In this document: in pieces, positions 16,701 to 23,532 of the stretch
Position numbering within the stretch: position 1 is the first letter of the stretch
Layout of the letters: each line of letters opens with the position of its first letter
From: Paracholeplasma manati
GTDB taxonomy: Bacteria; Bacillota_I; Bacilli_A; Acholeplasmatales; UBA5453
Direction of reading: 5' to 3'
Assembly (NCBI RefSeq): GCF_025742995.1
Contig: NZ_JAOVQM010000002.1
Span: 310,001-374,000, forward strand
DNA length: 64,000 bases
Position numbers and translations under genes: made by a program
The notes under the pieces: model-generated
Told to the model about the DNA's origin: nothing
What the model saw: the letters and a program-made list of their open reading frames with translations, nothing else
Databases searched by the model: none

Positions 16701-16719
16701 ATTTGTATTTTAACAGATC

Positions 16720-16743
16720 AAAAATAAAAGACCCTAATGGGGC
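16720..16743 (-). terminator. Minus-strand terminator beyond att copy B
   Basis: On the minus strand GGCCC, CATTA, GGGTC (one G-U) followed by TTTTATTTTT. It lies about 60 bp past the CCA-like end of att copy B, so it may be the terminator brought by the outer element to close ssrA transcription. Confidence 0.5.
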
Positions 16744-16802
16744 CTAGTATTTAATACATATCACCTGATAAGATAATCAGTTAATATGAATGTTGTGCCT
16801 GT

Positions 16803-16821
16803 TGGTGGAGATGAGGGGAGT
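16803..16821 (-). repeat. att copy B: 19-bp ssrA 3'-end core
   Basis: TGGTGGAGATGAGGGGAGT is identical to the ssrA 3' end at 23131-23149 and then diverges (TATTAAT instead of CGAACCC). It marks the left boundary of the 6.3-kb inner island. Confidence 0.8.
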
Positions 16822-16856
16822 TATTAATAATAAATATACATTTTTCTAGTGTAATT

Positions 16857-16880
16857 AAAACGGCTTATGTAAGCCGTTTT
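16857..16880. terminator. Terminator after the island repressor gene
   Basis: AAAACGGCTTA / TAAGCCGTTTT, an 11-bp stem with T-rich tails on both strands. It closes the minus-strand repressor transcript. The stem is nearly identical to that at 15545, suggesting common origin. Confidence 0.75.
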
Positions 16881-16932
16881 ATATTTTTATTGTTTAAAAT
16901 GCATAGTTTAGTAGACATATGAAATAAGAGTA

Positions 16933-16952
16933 TTTAAGGGCGTTTTAAGGGT
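16933..16952 (+). repeat. Paired AAGGGC repeat, candidate integrase arm site (left)
   Basis: TTTAAGGGC at 16933-16941 and TTTAAGGGT at 16944-16952, 11 bp apart, about 110 bp inside att copy B. The same paired motif occurs at 20273-20290 (inverted) and 23066-23084. Confidence 0.5.
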
Positions 16953-16959
16953 GAGTTTT

Positions 16960-17631
16960 TCAATCTAAAACAATTATCTCATAATTTGAATCTAGATAGT
17001 GATTTATTGTTTCATAGTGCATAACTATGGAAACTTTACCAATTACTACAGTATTGTCATCAATCAATCTATTCAGTGTAACGAATGTAATGTTATCAGG
17101 ATCATCATCATCTTTAGCAAATTTAAGAACTTGATTGTCAATGTTGATAATTCTTATATAAGGTTCTGATTTATACATTACAAGACAAATATCATTATTT
17201 TTGATTTTTGCAGTGGTATCGACAAATACAATATCATTTCTTGTTATCTTTTTGTTTAACATTGTGTCATCTTTGACTTGAAAAACGATGTAAGGATTGA
17301 AATCCTTTCTAACATTAATAGATGGATACTGATCTCTTATATACCCATTTGATATTGATTTGTATACATGAACTACCTGATTAATATCATTGAAGTGAAT
17401 CATGTCACCAATTTGGAAATTATCCAAAATATAAACATCAGTTCCTAATATATAATCCGCAGATACTCCGTAAAAATTGGCAAGATTGGTTAAGTTTGTT
17501 TGATTAAGTCCGAATATCCCAGACTCTATTTTTGACAACGTTCCAATATCTATTAATGTTTCAAGGCTTACATCATGTAATGTGAGCATATTCTCTTTCC
17601 TAAGCAATTTTAGCTTTTCACCAGGGGTCAT
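16960..17631 (-). CDS. XRE-family repressor with degenerate S24 (LexA/CI-like) domain
   Basis: 223 aa. N-terminal XRE helix-turn-helix (GEKLKLLRKENMLTLHDVSLE through GVSADYILG, residues 4-63) and a C-terminal S24-like fold (VKDDTMLNKKITRNDIVFVD; EPYIRIINIDNQVLKF). In active LexA/CI proteins the catalytic pair is Ser in G-D-S-M and Lys in v-K-r. Here these positions read D-T-M and Y-I-R, so autocleavage is doubtful. Its place, divergent from an HTH gene with shared upstream motifs, is that of a prophage-type master repressor. SOS-independent control is inferred. Confidence 0.8.
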   Translation of the reverse strand: MTPGEKLKLLRKENMLTLHDVSLETLIDIGTLSKIESGIFGLNQTNLTNLANFYGVSADYILGTDVYILDNFQIGDMIHFNDINQVVHVYKSISNGYIRDQYPSINVRKDFNPYIVFQVKDDTMLNKKITRNDIVFVDTTAKIKNNDICLVMYKSEPYIRIINIDNQVLKFAKDDDDPDNITFVTLNRLIDDNTVVIGKVSIVMHYETINHYLDSNYEIIVLD

Positions 17632-17646
17632 AATATCACCAACTTA

Positions 17647-17788
17647 AGTATACTAAAAATTTGTAGTTATTACAATAATTCTAATAAAATTTAGGTGAAA
17701 TCACAATATATTTGTAAAAAATCCAAAAATGTTGTTGAATTGTTTTTTTCTATGTAGTAAAATATATGTGAATATTTGGAGTAATTAC
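17647..17788. promoter_or_regulatory. Repressor/HTH divergent control region with candidate operators
   Basis: Plus-strand promoter: TTGAAT (17735-17740), 17 bp, TAAAAT (17758-17763). Candidate operators are the palindrome AGTATACT (17647-17654) near the repressor start, GTAGTTATTAC (17663-17673) and the palindrome GTAATTAC (17781-17788) just before the HTH gene's SD. The last two share a TTATTAC/TAATTAC core, which could be the repressor's half-site. Confidence 0.55.
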
Positions 17789-17809
17789 AAAAAAAAGGAG
17801 GATACCCAA

Positions 17810-18040
17810 ATGAAAAAAAGAAGTACAGGTTTAAATTTGGATTACATTAGAGGATGTTTAGCACAAAGTAGAATTAGTCAGAAACAATTAGCTAAGTTTT
17901 TGAACAAATCAGAAAATTCTATTAATGCAGCATTAAATGGCAAAACACTATTCAGTAGTATTGAGATTAAAATGATGTCTGAACTGTTTGGTGTGAGTGT
18001 TGAATCGTTATTTGTTGATAATAAGGAAGGTTCAAAATGA
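17810..18040 (+). CDS. Small HTH (XRE-like) regulator of the island
   Basis: 76 aa from ATG 17810, eight bases after a perfect AGGAGG (17796-17801); the open frame from 17729 is rejected as it spans the promoter. The segment ISQKQLAKFLNKSENSINAALNGK is a helix-turn-helix and LFGVSVESLF ends it as in XRE proteins. By position it resembles a Cro/excisionase-type regulator transcribed away from the repressor. Its stop overlaps the next start (ATGA). Confidence 0.75.
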   Translation: MKKRSTGLNLDYIRGCLAQSRISQKQLAKFLNKSENSINAALNGKTLFSSIEIKMMSELFGVSVESLFVDNKEGSK

Positions 18041-18315
18041 TTATTACAATTGATGATAGTTTCACAATTGAAATTGATGGAATTGGTAATCATACACTAA
18101 TTGAATCTTTGCCAGTTCAAAGGGTTGATCGTAAGAATGATACGAGAAAAATTTATCATGGATACTACTCTAACATTGCAAATGCCTTAAAAAAATATGC
18201 AATGATTAAAGTATTGAGTGATTCAGAAAAAAGCACGATTGATAGATATATATCTTCATTCAATGAAATATTAAATTCTGCAATGAAAAAAATTCTAGCG
18301 GAAGTGAAGAAATGA
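18037..18315 (+). CDS. Hypothetical island protein
   Basis: 92 aa, soluble, beginning MIITIDDSFTIEIDGIGNHTL and ending in an amphipathic helix. It overlaps the HTH gene by 4 bp, so the two are co-translated. No family recognised. The order repressor, HTH, small acidic protein, replication-like protein is common in Gram-positive integrative elements. Confidence 0.6.
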   Translation: MIITIDDSFTIEIDGIGNHTLIESLPVQRVDRKNDTRKIYHGYYSNIANALKKYAMIKVLSDSEKSTIDRYISSFNEILNSAMKKILAEVKK

Positions 18316-18382
18316 TTATCTTTTTATTTCATGACTTGTATGAATAGTATTCGTAAAAACAAAATGAAAGGAGGTTCATTAT

Positions 18383-19042
18383 GTGGTTAAGACTGGGTAT
18401 ATTAAAATCTATCCGAAAGTTGTCGAAGAGACAAACTTATCTGGTAATGCATTGCTAATATTCTCGATAATTAGAGAGTTTACGCTGCATAGTAATGAAA
18501 AGCAATTCAACAATACATATTCATATTTTACTAATTGGTTGAATATTACCAGGCAACAAGTAGATAAGATATTGAATCAATTAATCAGTGAAAAGTTAGT
18601 TTCAAAGCAACGCAATGGAGTAAAGAGTATTCTATGCGCACTTGCAAGATCAGATGCATATATAGAACGTTCATTTCAATACAGACATCTTGCATCAAAC
18701 CTTGATTTAGAACAGCTTAACGAAGATAAATATATTTGGGTAGAACCATATATGGTAAATGAATTTAATCTTTCCTCACACGAATTAATTTTATTTGCTT
18801 TAATATCTGGTTATTCTAGAAGTAATGAATATGCTTTTCAATCAAGTGATAACTATTATAGATCGTGGTTAACTGTACACACAAAAACCTATTATAAGAC
18901 ATTAAGGAGTCTTTTAAACAAGAAACTAATATATTATGGTAGTTCATCAAAAGATGATAATCGAAGAGTATATGTATCTTGTAAACACTTAGATTACTTT
19001 GTTAGTGAAAGAGCATTCAAAGAGTTGCCATTCTCAAAATAG
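18383..19042 (+). CDS. Duplicated winged-helix protein, replication-initiator-like
   Basis: 219 aa from GTG 18383 with AAAGGAGG eight bases upstream. An ATG two bases earlier (18381) is out of frame and soon stops. Two copies of one domain are visible: residues 4-95 (YIKIYPKVVEETNLSGNALL... QQVDKILNQLISEKLVSK) and 112-205 (YIWVEPYMVNEFNLSSHELI... KTYYKTLRSLLNKKLIYY). Each resembles the winged-helix domains of phage and plasmid replication proteins from Firmicutes. The iterons immediately downstream support a replication-initiation or partition role, by inference. Confidence 0.65.
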   Translation: MVKTGYIKIYPKVVEETNLSGNALLIFSIIREFTLHSNEKQFNNTYSYFTNWLNITRQQVDKILNQLISEKLVSKQRNGVKSILCALARSDAYIERSFQYRHLASNLDLEQLNEDKYIWVEPYMVNEFNLSSHELILFALISGYSRSNEYAFQSSDNYYRSWLTVHTKTYYKTLRSLLNKKLIYYGSSSKDDNRRVYVSCKHLDYFVSERAFKELPFSK

Positions 19043-19072
19043 ATATGTAAAATAATTTCCAATATTTGGAAT

Positions 19073-19245
19073 AAAGTTTACATATTAGACCATCAGTAAA
19101 TAGGCTCCCCATAGGCCCTCCTATGCCCCATGGATAGGGTATAGATAGGGTATAGATAGGGTATCATATGAAAAAAGGTTACATGACAATGGAAAAATGT
19201 TTACATAAAATGTTACTTTTGTATAAGAAAAATGGAAATAAGTTT
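19073..19245 (+). repeat. Iteron-like repeats and hairpin, candidate origin of the island
   Basis: Three tandem 11-bp copies of GATAGGGTATA (19133-19165, last base differs), preceded by a CATAGG/CCTATG hairpin (19110-19125) in a locally GC-rich patch, and surrounded by four dispersed (G)TTTACA/GTTACA elements (about 19077, 19177, 19199, 19234). The region 19043-19383 holds no gene. Direct repeats next to a Rep-like gene are the usual form of a theta-type origin. Confidence 0.55.
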
Positions 19246-19383
19246 ACACACTATATCTTTATAGCCTTTTAGAATCTTTGTTAGTACATCTTTTTATATT
19301 ATGTGCTGGATAAATCCATCACCGTGTAAAAAAAGGATTTATAATTATTTAAATCTAAAAATCAAAACATAAAGAGGTAAATC

Positions 19384-19605
19384 GTGGTTAATAAAACAGG
19401 ATACATCATATATCGAGTAAAATACGATCAATCATTATCCGTATTTGGATTTTGTGACAATCTTTTAAAAGTTAAAGAATGGGTTAGATTTTTAAAAAGA
19501 AGACATCATTCAAATTTCATATATTCGATATCGGATAAAAAAAGTTTCGTAAATGCAGAAAAATATCAACATACAAGGAGAAATAAAAATGCAAGCTGCA
19601 ATTAA
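19384..19605 (+). CDS. Small hypothetical island protein
   Basis: 73 aa from GTG 19384 with AGAGGT upstream. It starts MVNKTGYIIYRVKYDQ and has a basic middle (FLKRRHHSNF). No family recognised. The N-terminal GYI motif echoes the start of the winged-helix protein (VKTGYIKIY), which may be chance. It overlaps the next gene by 17 bp. Confidence 0.5.
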   Translation: MVNKTGYIIYRVKYDQSLSVFGFCDNLLKVKEWVRFLKRRHHSNFIYSISDKKSFVNAEKYQHTRRNKNASCN

Positions 19606-20008
19606 TGTTTTAAATAACAACATCGAAGTAATCACATTATCAAAAAGAGACGTGTATCTAATGAATAATAAATATGAGTGGTCAGAAGAAAATCGTCCTT
19701 TGCACACTTTCAAAATTAATTTAGATTTACTTGCATATCGTGAAATGCACTATTTTAAAAATGACTCTGTAGTATTTGATTCAAGTATAACAGCTGAGAG
19801 TTTAAAAGCTGGAGATCATGTAGTATTGATTAACAAAAAAACTGGTTTTGTGAGTTTAAGAGAAGTTCGCATGGTAGCAGGTAGATTACAGTATTCATTT
19901 AGTGATTACTATGATCAGTTCTTAAGCGATAATACAATATCTATGAAAACAAAAAGATACGATTTGCTCGGTAAAATTGTTTATAGAATTTGGTCCGTGT
20001 CCAAATAG
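19589..20008 (+). CDS. Hypothetical island protein
   Basis: 139 aa from ATG 19589, eight bases after AAGGAG; the frame opens earlier at 19553 but lacks an SD. A beta-rich soluble protein with KAGDHVVLINKKTGFVSLREV, which reads like a small barrel domain. Unidentified. It sits between the iterons and the integrase and may belong to the replication/excision module. Confidence 0.55.
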   Translation: MQAAINVLNNNIEVITLSKRDVYLMNNKYEWSEENRPLHTFKINLDLLAYREMHYFKNDSVVFDSSITAESLKAGDHVVLINKKTGFVSLREVRMVAGRLQYSFSDYYDQFLSDNTISMKTKRYDLLGKIVYRIWSVSK

Positions 20009-20103
20009 TATGTATTGAAAGTAATCAACAATCAGCTTTTGTTAGTTTAATCAACTATGATTATTTGATAATCGAAGAAAGAATAAAAATCTTATAGAGT
20101 TAG

Positions 20104-20290
20104 TGTACACACAATATGATTTATCATATTTGTGTTCACACTTCACACTATCTTACACGGCGGTTATATCATGCATTAATACATGTTGAAAATTAATGAT
20201 AGTTCAAATAATCTCCGCCATTTTTCTTATATTGGCTTTGCTATCGTGTTTTAATTGAATCAATAATTATTTGCCCTTAAAAATGCCCTC
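20104..20290. repeat. Dyad-rich region before the integrase with third AAGGGC pair
   Basis: AATATGAT TT ATCATATT (20113-20130) lies inside a longer imperfect GTGT...ACAC dyad (20104-20142). GGCGG (20159-20163) and CCGCC (20215-20219) can close a long loop. GCCCTT (20273-20278) and GCCCTC (20285-20290) are the inverted form of the paired AAGGGC motif found at both island ends. No gene is present in 20009-20315. Confidence 0.45.
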
Positions 20291-20315
20291 ATAAACATAG
20301 AAACGAGGTGATTTC

Positions 20316-21410
20316 ATGGCAGTTTGTAAACGTGGTGATAAGTATTCATATCGAGTTTATGTATATGATCATGAACGTGGTAAAAATAGACAGATTGAGA
20401 AACGTGGATTTACAACACGAAAAGCAGCGAGACAAGCAGAAGTAGAATTCTTATCAAAGTATGAATTAACAAATAGTTTAAAAAAACATGAACTTAGTTT
20501 TAAAACGGTTTATGATTTCTATTTGTATCAAAAGAAAAAAGAATGGAAAGCAACCACATATTATGGTATTAAAAAGATATTGGATAAATGGCTACTTGAA
20601 CCATTTAAAAATTTAGACTTCACAAAGATTACTAAATCGCACATTAACAAGTGGAGAAATGAATTAGACAATCATGGTTTTTCATCCAGGTATAAGAATA
20701 AGTTATTAACTAATCTCAAATCGATGTTTTCATTGGCCATGGATGAGTTTGATATTCAACATAATGTAGTCAAAAGTGAGCCATCTTTTAGAGATGATAA
20801 ATTAAGCGTAGAATCTGGTATATATACTGAAGATGAATTTAAGATGTTTCAAAGTGTAATTAATGATAACCAATATAAGTTATTGTTTACGATGCTATTC
20901 TATACTGGTTTAAGAATTGGTGAAATCAGAGCATTAAAATGGAATGACATCGATACGGATAAAGGATCAATAGTAATCAATAAACAAATTAGCAATAAAA
21001 CCTTTGATAGAAAACCAATACTAGTACAACCAAAAACTAAAAGTTCAAATCGTGAAGTATTCTATCCAAAGAAAGAGATTAATCCACTACTAGAGTTGAA
21101 TGTATCGGTTTTGAGCGACTTTTATGGAAATAATAAATCCTTATTCGTCTTCGGTTATAAAAAGCCTCTATCGGAAACAACCATTAGAAGAAAGAACGAA
21201 CATTATTCAAAGGCTGCATGTTTACATACTATTCGGATTCATGACTTTAGACATTCATATATAACCATGCTGTTTTATAAAAATGTCGATCCATTAACAA
21301 CAAAAGATCAAGTCGGTCATTCATCAGTTAAAACGACTTTAGATATTTACACTAAGCTAGAAAAAGATACAAGAAAAAATAGAATCAATTCAGCTTTTGA
21401 TGATGAATAA
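20316..21410 (+). CDS. Tyrosine recombinase / integrase of the ssrA island
   Basis: 364 aa. An N-terminal arm-binding domain (AP2-like, YSYRVYVYDHERGKN, about 1-50), a SAM-like core-binding domain (about 60-165) and a catalytic domain. Catalytic residues are visible: Arg in TGLRIGEIR near 201, H-x-x-R in HDFRHSY near 309-312, His in VGHSS near 335 and Tyr in DIYTKL near 345. This is the Tn916/phage-type layout. It is expected to recombine the 19-bp ssrA core. SD GAGGTGA precedes the ATG. All catalytic residues are intact. Confidence 0.93.
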   Translation: MAVCKRGDKYSYRVYVYDHERGKNRQIEKRGFTTRKAARQAEVEFLSKYELTNSLKKHELSFKTVYDFYLYQKKKEWKATTYYGIKKILDKWLLEPFKNLDFTKITKSHINKWRNELDNHGFSSRYKNKLLTNLKSMFSLAMDEFDIQHNVVKSEPSFRDDKLSVESGIYTEDEFKMFQSVINDNQYKLLFTMLFYTGLRIGEIRALKWNDIDTDKGSIVINKQISNKTFDRKPILVQPKTKSSNREVFYPKKEINPLLELNVSVLSDFYGNNKSLFVFGYKKPLSETTIRRKNEHYSKAACLHTIRIHDFRHSYITMLFYKNVDPLTTKDQVGHSSVKTTLDIYTKLEKDTRKNRINSAFDDE

Positions 21411-21414
21411 AGAT

Positions 21415-21438
21415 AGAGTGTAAAAGCACTCTTTTTTA
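21415..21438 (+). terminator. Integrase terminator
   Basis: AGAGTG, loop TAAAAG, CACTCT then TTTTTTATTT, directly after the integrase stop. Confidence 0.8.
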
Positions 21439-21839
21439 TTTCTTAGATTCTAAATGTGATATCGAGTAGTATCAATAAATGACAATTATTTATGTTTTTT
21501 TGTGAAAAACTGTCTTTGTCAATAAATGATTATATATAATCATTATTTATACACAAAAAAATTTTTTCGGAAATATTTATCCATTAGAAAAGACATCAGA
21601 ATTTCTATCATAAATACATAAGAACGATGTTATGGATTATAAATTAATGTGATGTTGTGCATCTAATCCATTATTATTGAACATACGAGAATAATTTAAA
21701 CCAATAAAACGATAATTTAACTAATCTATCATGATTCAAACCCTATGTAATTGGATTGTGAACAATTTGTGATGCATCCTTATTATTTTATAATAAGTAT
21801 TGCTATTCATTCGTGTATTCAAAATATGAAATTTGAGCA
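21439..21839. other. AT-rich intergenic region between integrase and AbiH gene
   Basis: About 400 bp with no gene. It has a perfect 20-bp palindrome at 21525-21544 (AATGATTATA and its complement) and a direct repeat TCAATAAATGA at 21472-21482 and 21519-21529, the second leading into the palindrome. No other signal is seen. Confidence 0.5.
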
Positions 21840-21864
21840 ATAAAAAAACAACCTTGATGGTTGT
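21840..21864 (-). terminator. Terminator of the AbiH-like gene
   Basis: Minus strand: ACAACC, short loop, GGTTGT then TTTTTTTATT, immediately after the TAG stop. Confidence 0.85.
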
Positions 21865-23037
21865 CTATTTTGTAATAAATTGAAGTGTATCAATGTCAGG
21901 CAAAAAAATTATATTGATTCGATTTTGATTAATCATGCGGTGAAGTAAATTCTTCCCTTGATATTTATTATTCAAAGTCTTTCCATAACTCTCTATAAGT
22001 TTTGTTATAGCTTTCACTTGATCCATTTCTATATCATTTTTTTCTTTACCCTCATAAAATGAATAATAAAAAGTTAATGCGATAGAACTGTTATATAAAT
22101 CAAACTTATCGAAAATAGTTTGAAAGTAAGAATAATCCTGTTCATTTAAAGAATGCCCAAAAAACATTATGTGGCTATACTTATTTTCCATAATGTCAAA
22201 TTGATTTTTTTTAGAAGGCAACAGAAGTTGTTCTACCTTTTTGTATGTTTTACTAAATAAGTAACCGTGCTGATTATAATCAAATTTAGAACTATCAATA
22301 CCAATTATTATCCTATTATGACTTAATTTGCCATGAACATAAGTTGTAACTGAATCATATGGTGATGGAGCATCAGTATAGTTAAATGATAAGACTCTAA
22401 AATTACTATGGATATCCAATCCTTGGCCAATAGTGGAAAAAAAGAAATCATATAATTTAATAGAATTATTCTTATATAATTCATTGTTCTCAGATTGAGC
22501 ATATAAATATTCTTTAAAGTTGTCTTCAAACCTATGTACCTCTTTGTTGAGGAACCTCACCCATGAATCAGGACTTTCTGTTTTTTCTTGATCCAATAAT
22601 GAGTAATAAATCATAGTCATCAGTATGAATTTATCTTTATCTAAAGCCGTTGTTAAAATGTCTTTATTGTTGATTAAGTGATCGTAACTATAAATTTCAC
22701 GATTAAGTATTATTCTAAGATTTTCCCAGTAAGAATTAACTAATAGTCCATTAGAGTCTGATTTTTGATAAACAAGATGAAAGATGTACATTTCGACATC
22801 TGACCATAACGGATCTTTATCATAATAAGCATTCATTAATAGAATGTCAATTATATTCATACTGGACAAATTTTTTTTATTTGCAACAATAAAACCTCTA
22901 ATACTTGAAGCTGATATTCTGCCGGTTAAAAATCCAAAATCAATTTTGTTAGTAATTGAACTTTCAAAGTAATCTTTAAAACTTGAATTGAGTTTGCATT
23001 TTTTATCAAATCCATTGCCAATAATTAAGAGTTTCAT
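21865..23037 (-). CDS. AbiH-family abortive infection protein
   Basis: 390 aa. The N-terminus MKLLIIGNGFDKKCKLNSSF is the hallmark of the AbiH family (GNGFD, Rossmann-like nucleotide-binding start, then D-x-x-x-x-L-x-x-S-F/Y). A second family-type motif, MFFGHSLNEQDYSYF, appears near residue 296, and VLSFNYTD and VHGKLS fit in between. AbiH proteins stop phage growth by an unknown mechanism; some resemble SIR2-type NAD-binding folds. It has its own SD (AAGGAGAA), runs opposite to the integrase, and ends the island beside the att site, the classic place for defence cargo. Confidence 0.8.
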   Translation of the reverse strand: MKLLIIGNGFDKKCKLNSSFKDYFESSITNKIDFGFLTGRISASSIRGFIVANKKNLSSMNIIDILLMNAYYDKDPLWSDVEMYIFHLVYQKSDSNGLLVNSYWENLRIILNREIYSYDHLINNKDILTTALDKDKFILMTMIYYSLLDQEKTESPDSWVRFLNKEVHRFEDNFKEYLYAQSENNELYKNNSIKLYDFFFSTIGQGLDIHSNFRVLSFNYTDAPSPYDSVTTYVHGKLSHNRIIIGIDSSKFDYNQHGYLFSKTYKKVEQLLLPSKKNQFDIMENKYSHIMFFGHSLNEQDYSYFQTIFDKFDLYNSSIALTFYYSFYEGKEKNDIEMDQVKAITKLIESYGKTLNNKYQGKNLLHRMINQNRINIIFLPDIDTLQFITK

Positions 23038-23064
23038 TACACGTTCTCCTTACGATTTCTAGAA

Positions 23065-23084
23065 TAAGGGCAGATTTAAAGGGC
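23065..23084 (+). repeat. Paired AAGGGC repeat, candidate integrase arm site (right)
   Basis: TAAGGGC at 23065-23071 and TTTAAAGGGC at 23075-23084, about 50 bp inside att copy C and within the AbiH upstream region. It mirrors the pair at 16933-16952. Confidence 0.5.
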
Positions 23085-23099
23085 AATACATTTATATAC

Positions 23100-23122
23100 A
23101 CAAAATGGCTCTATAGAGCCAT
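23100..23122 (-). terminator. ssrA terminator (brought by the island)
   Basis: Minus strand ATGGCTC, TATA, GAGCCAT then TTTTG, eight bases past the CCA end of ssrA. It differs from the terminators next to att copies A and B, as expected if each element carries its own. Confidence 0.8.
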
Positions 23123-23130
23123 GAAATTAC

Positions 23131-23149
23131 TGGTGGAGATGAGGGGAGT
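23131..23149 (-). repeat. att copy C: ssrA 3' end core
   Basis: The same 19 bases as copy B, here as part of the intact tmRNA acceptor/T-arm region. Confidence 0.8.
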
Positions 23150-23478
23150 CGAACCCCTGTGCATGATTTTTCCTGTGATACTTTCTACATGTTTAGTCAA
23201 TCAGTTGTTTTCATCTAGCAATCATAGATTGACATATTATCACTAGACTAACCTTATTGATTCATTGAATTGCTTAAGGTGGCAACAATACAATATATCT
23301 TACTGTTTTGTGCCTTAGACTAAGTCGTAAGAAAACCTAGCGTTGGCTCGCACTTTTTCTTAAGCAGCGAATTGTAAATTTTGGTTTCCGGTTATTAATA
23401 ACCTCGGTGTTTTTACTTGCACAACCAAGACATGCTTATATCACATTTAAAACCCTGACGAATCCAGAGAACATCCCC
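23131..23478 (-). ncRNA. ssrA: Transfer-messenger RNA (tmRNA)
   Basis: 348 nt. The 5' end reads GGGGATGTTCTCTGGATTCG and the 3' end GGGGTTCGACTCCCCTCATC plus TCCACCA, giving the tRNA-like acceptor and T-arm. The tag frame follows ATAACC: GGA AAC CAA AAT TTA CAA TTC GCT GCT TAA (23389-23360), i.e. tag (A)GNQNLQFAA. tmRNA with SmpB rescues stalled ribosomes and tags the product for proteolysis. It has its own promoter. The gene is kept intact although its 3' end is the integration site. Confidence 0.95.
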
Positions 23479-23488
23479 ATGCGCAATC

Positions 23489-23517
23489 ATTATATAAGAA
23501 TTGGTTAAGTAAATCAA
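23489..23517 (-). promoter_or_regulatory. ssrA promoter
   Basis: Minus strand TTGATT (23517-23512), 17-bp spacer, TATAAT (23494-23489). Start at 23478 lies 10 bases downstream. Confidence 0.8.
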
Positions 23518-23532
23518 GAATAAATAACCAAT

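Larger units (their letters stand above)
16803..23149. mobile_element. 6.3-kb integrative island in ssrA with integrase and AbiH cargo
   Basis: Bounded by identical 19-bp att copies B and C, with C being the functional tmRNA 3' end. Contents in order: repressor (-), HTH regulator (+), 92-aa protein, duplicated winged-helix protein, iterons, two small proteins, tyrosine integrase (+) and AbiH-like gene (-). Paired AAGGGC repeats lie inside each end and before the integrase. No capsid, packaging or conjugation genes are visible, so it looks like a small integrative element or phage satellite. It is AT-richer than the core genome. Confidence 0.8.

Noticed and set aside
19133-19165. CRISPR array
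   Set aside because: The three 11-bp repeats are directly adjacent without spacers; they fit iterons instead.
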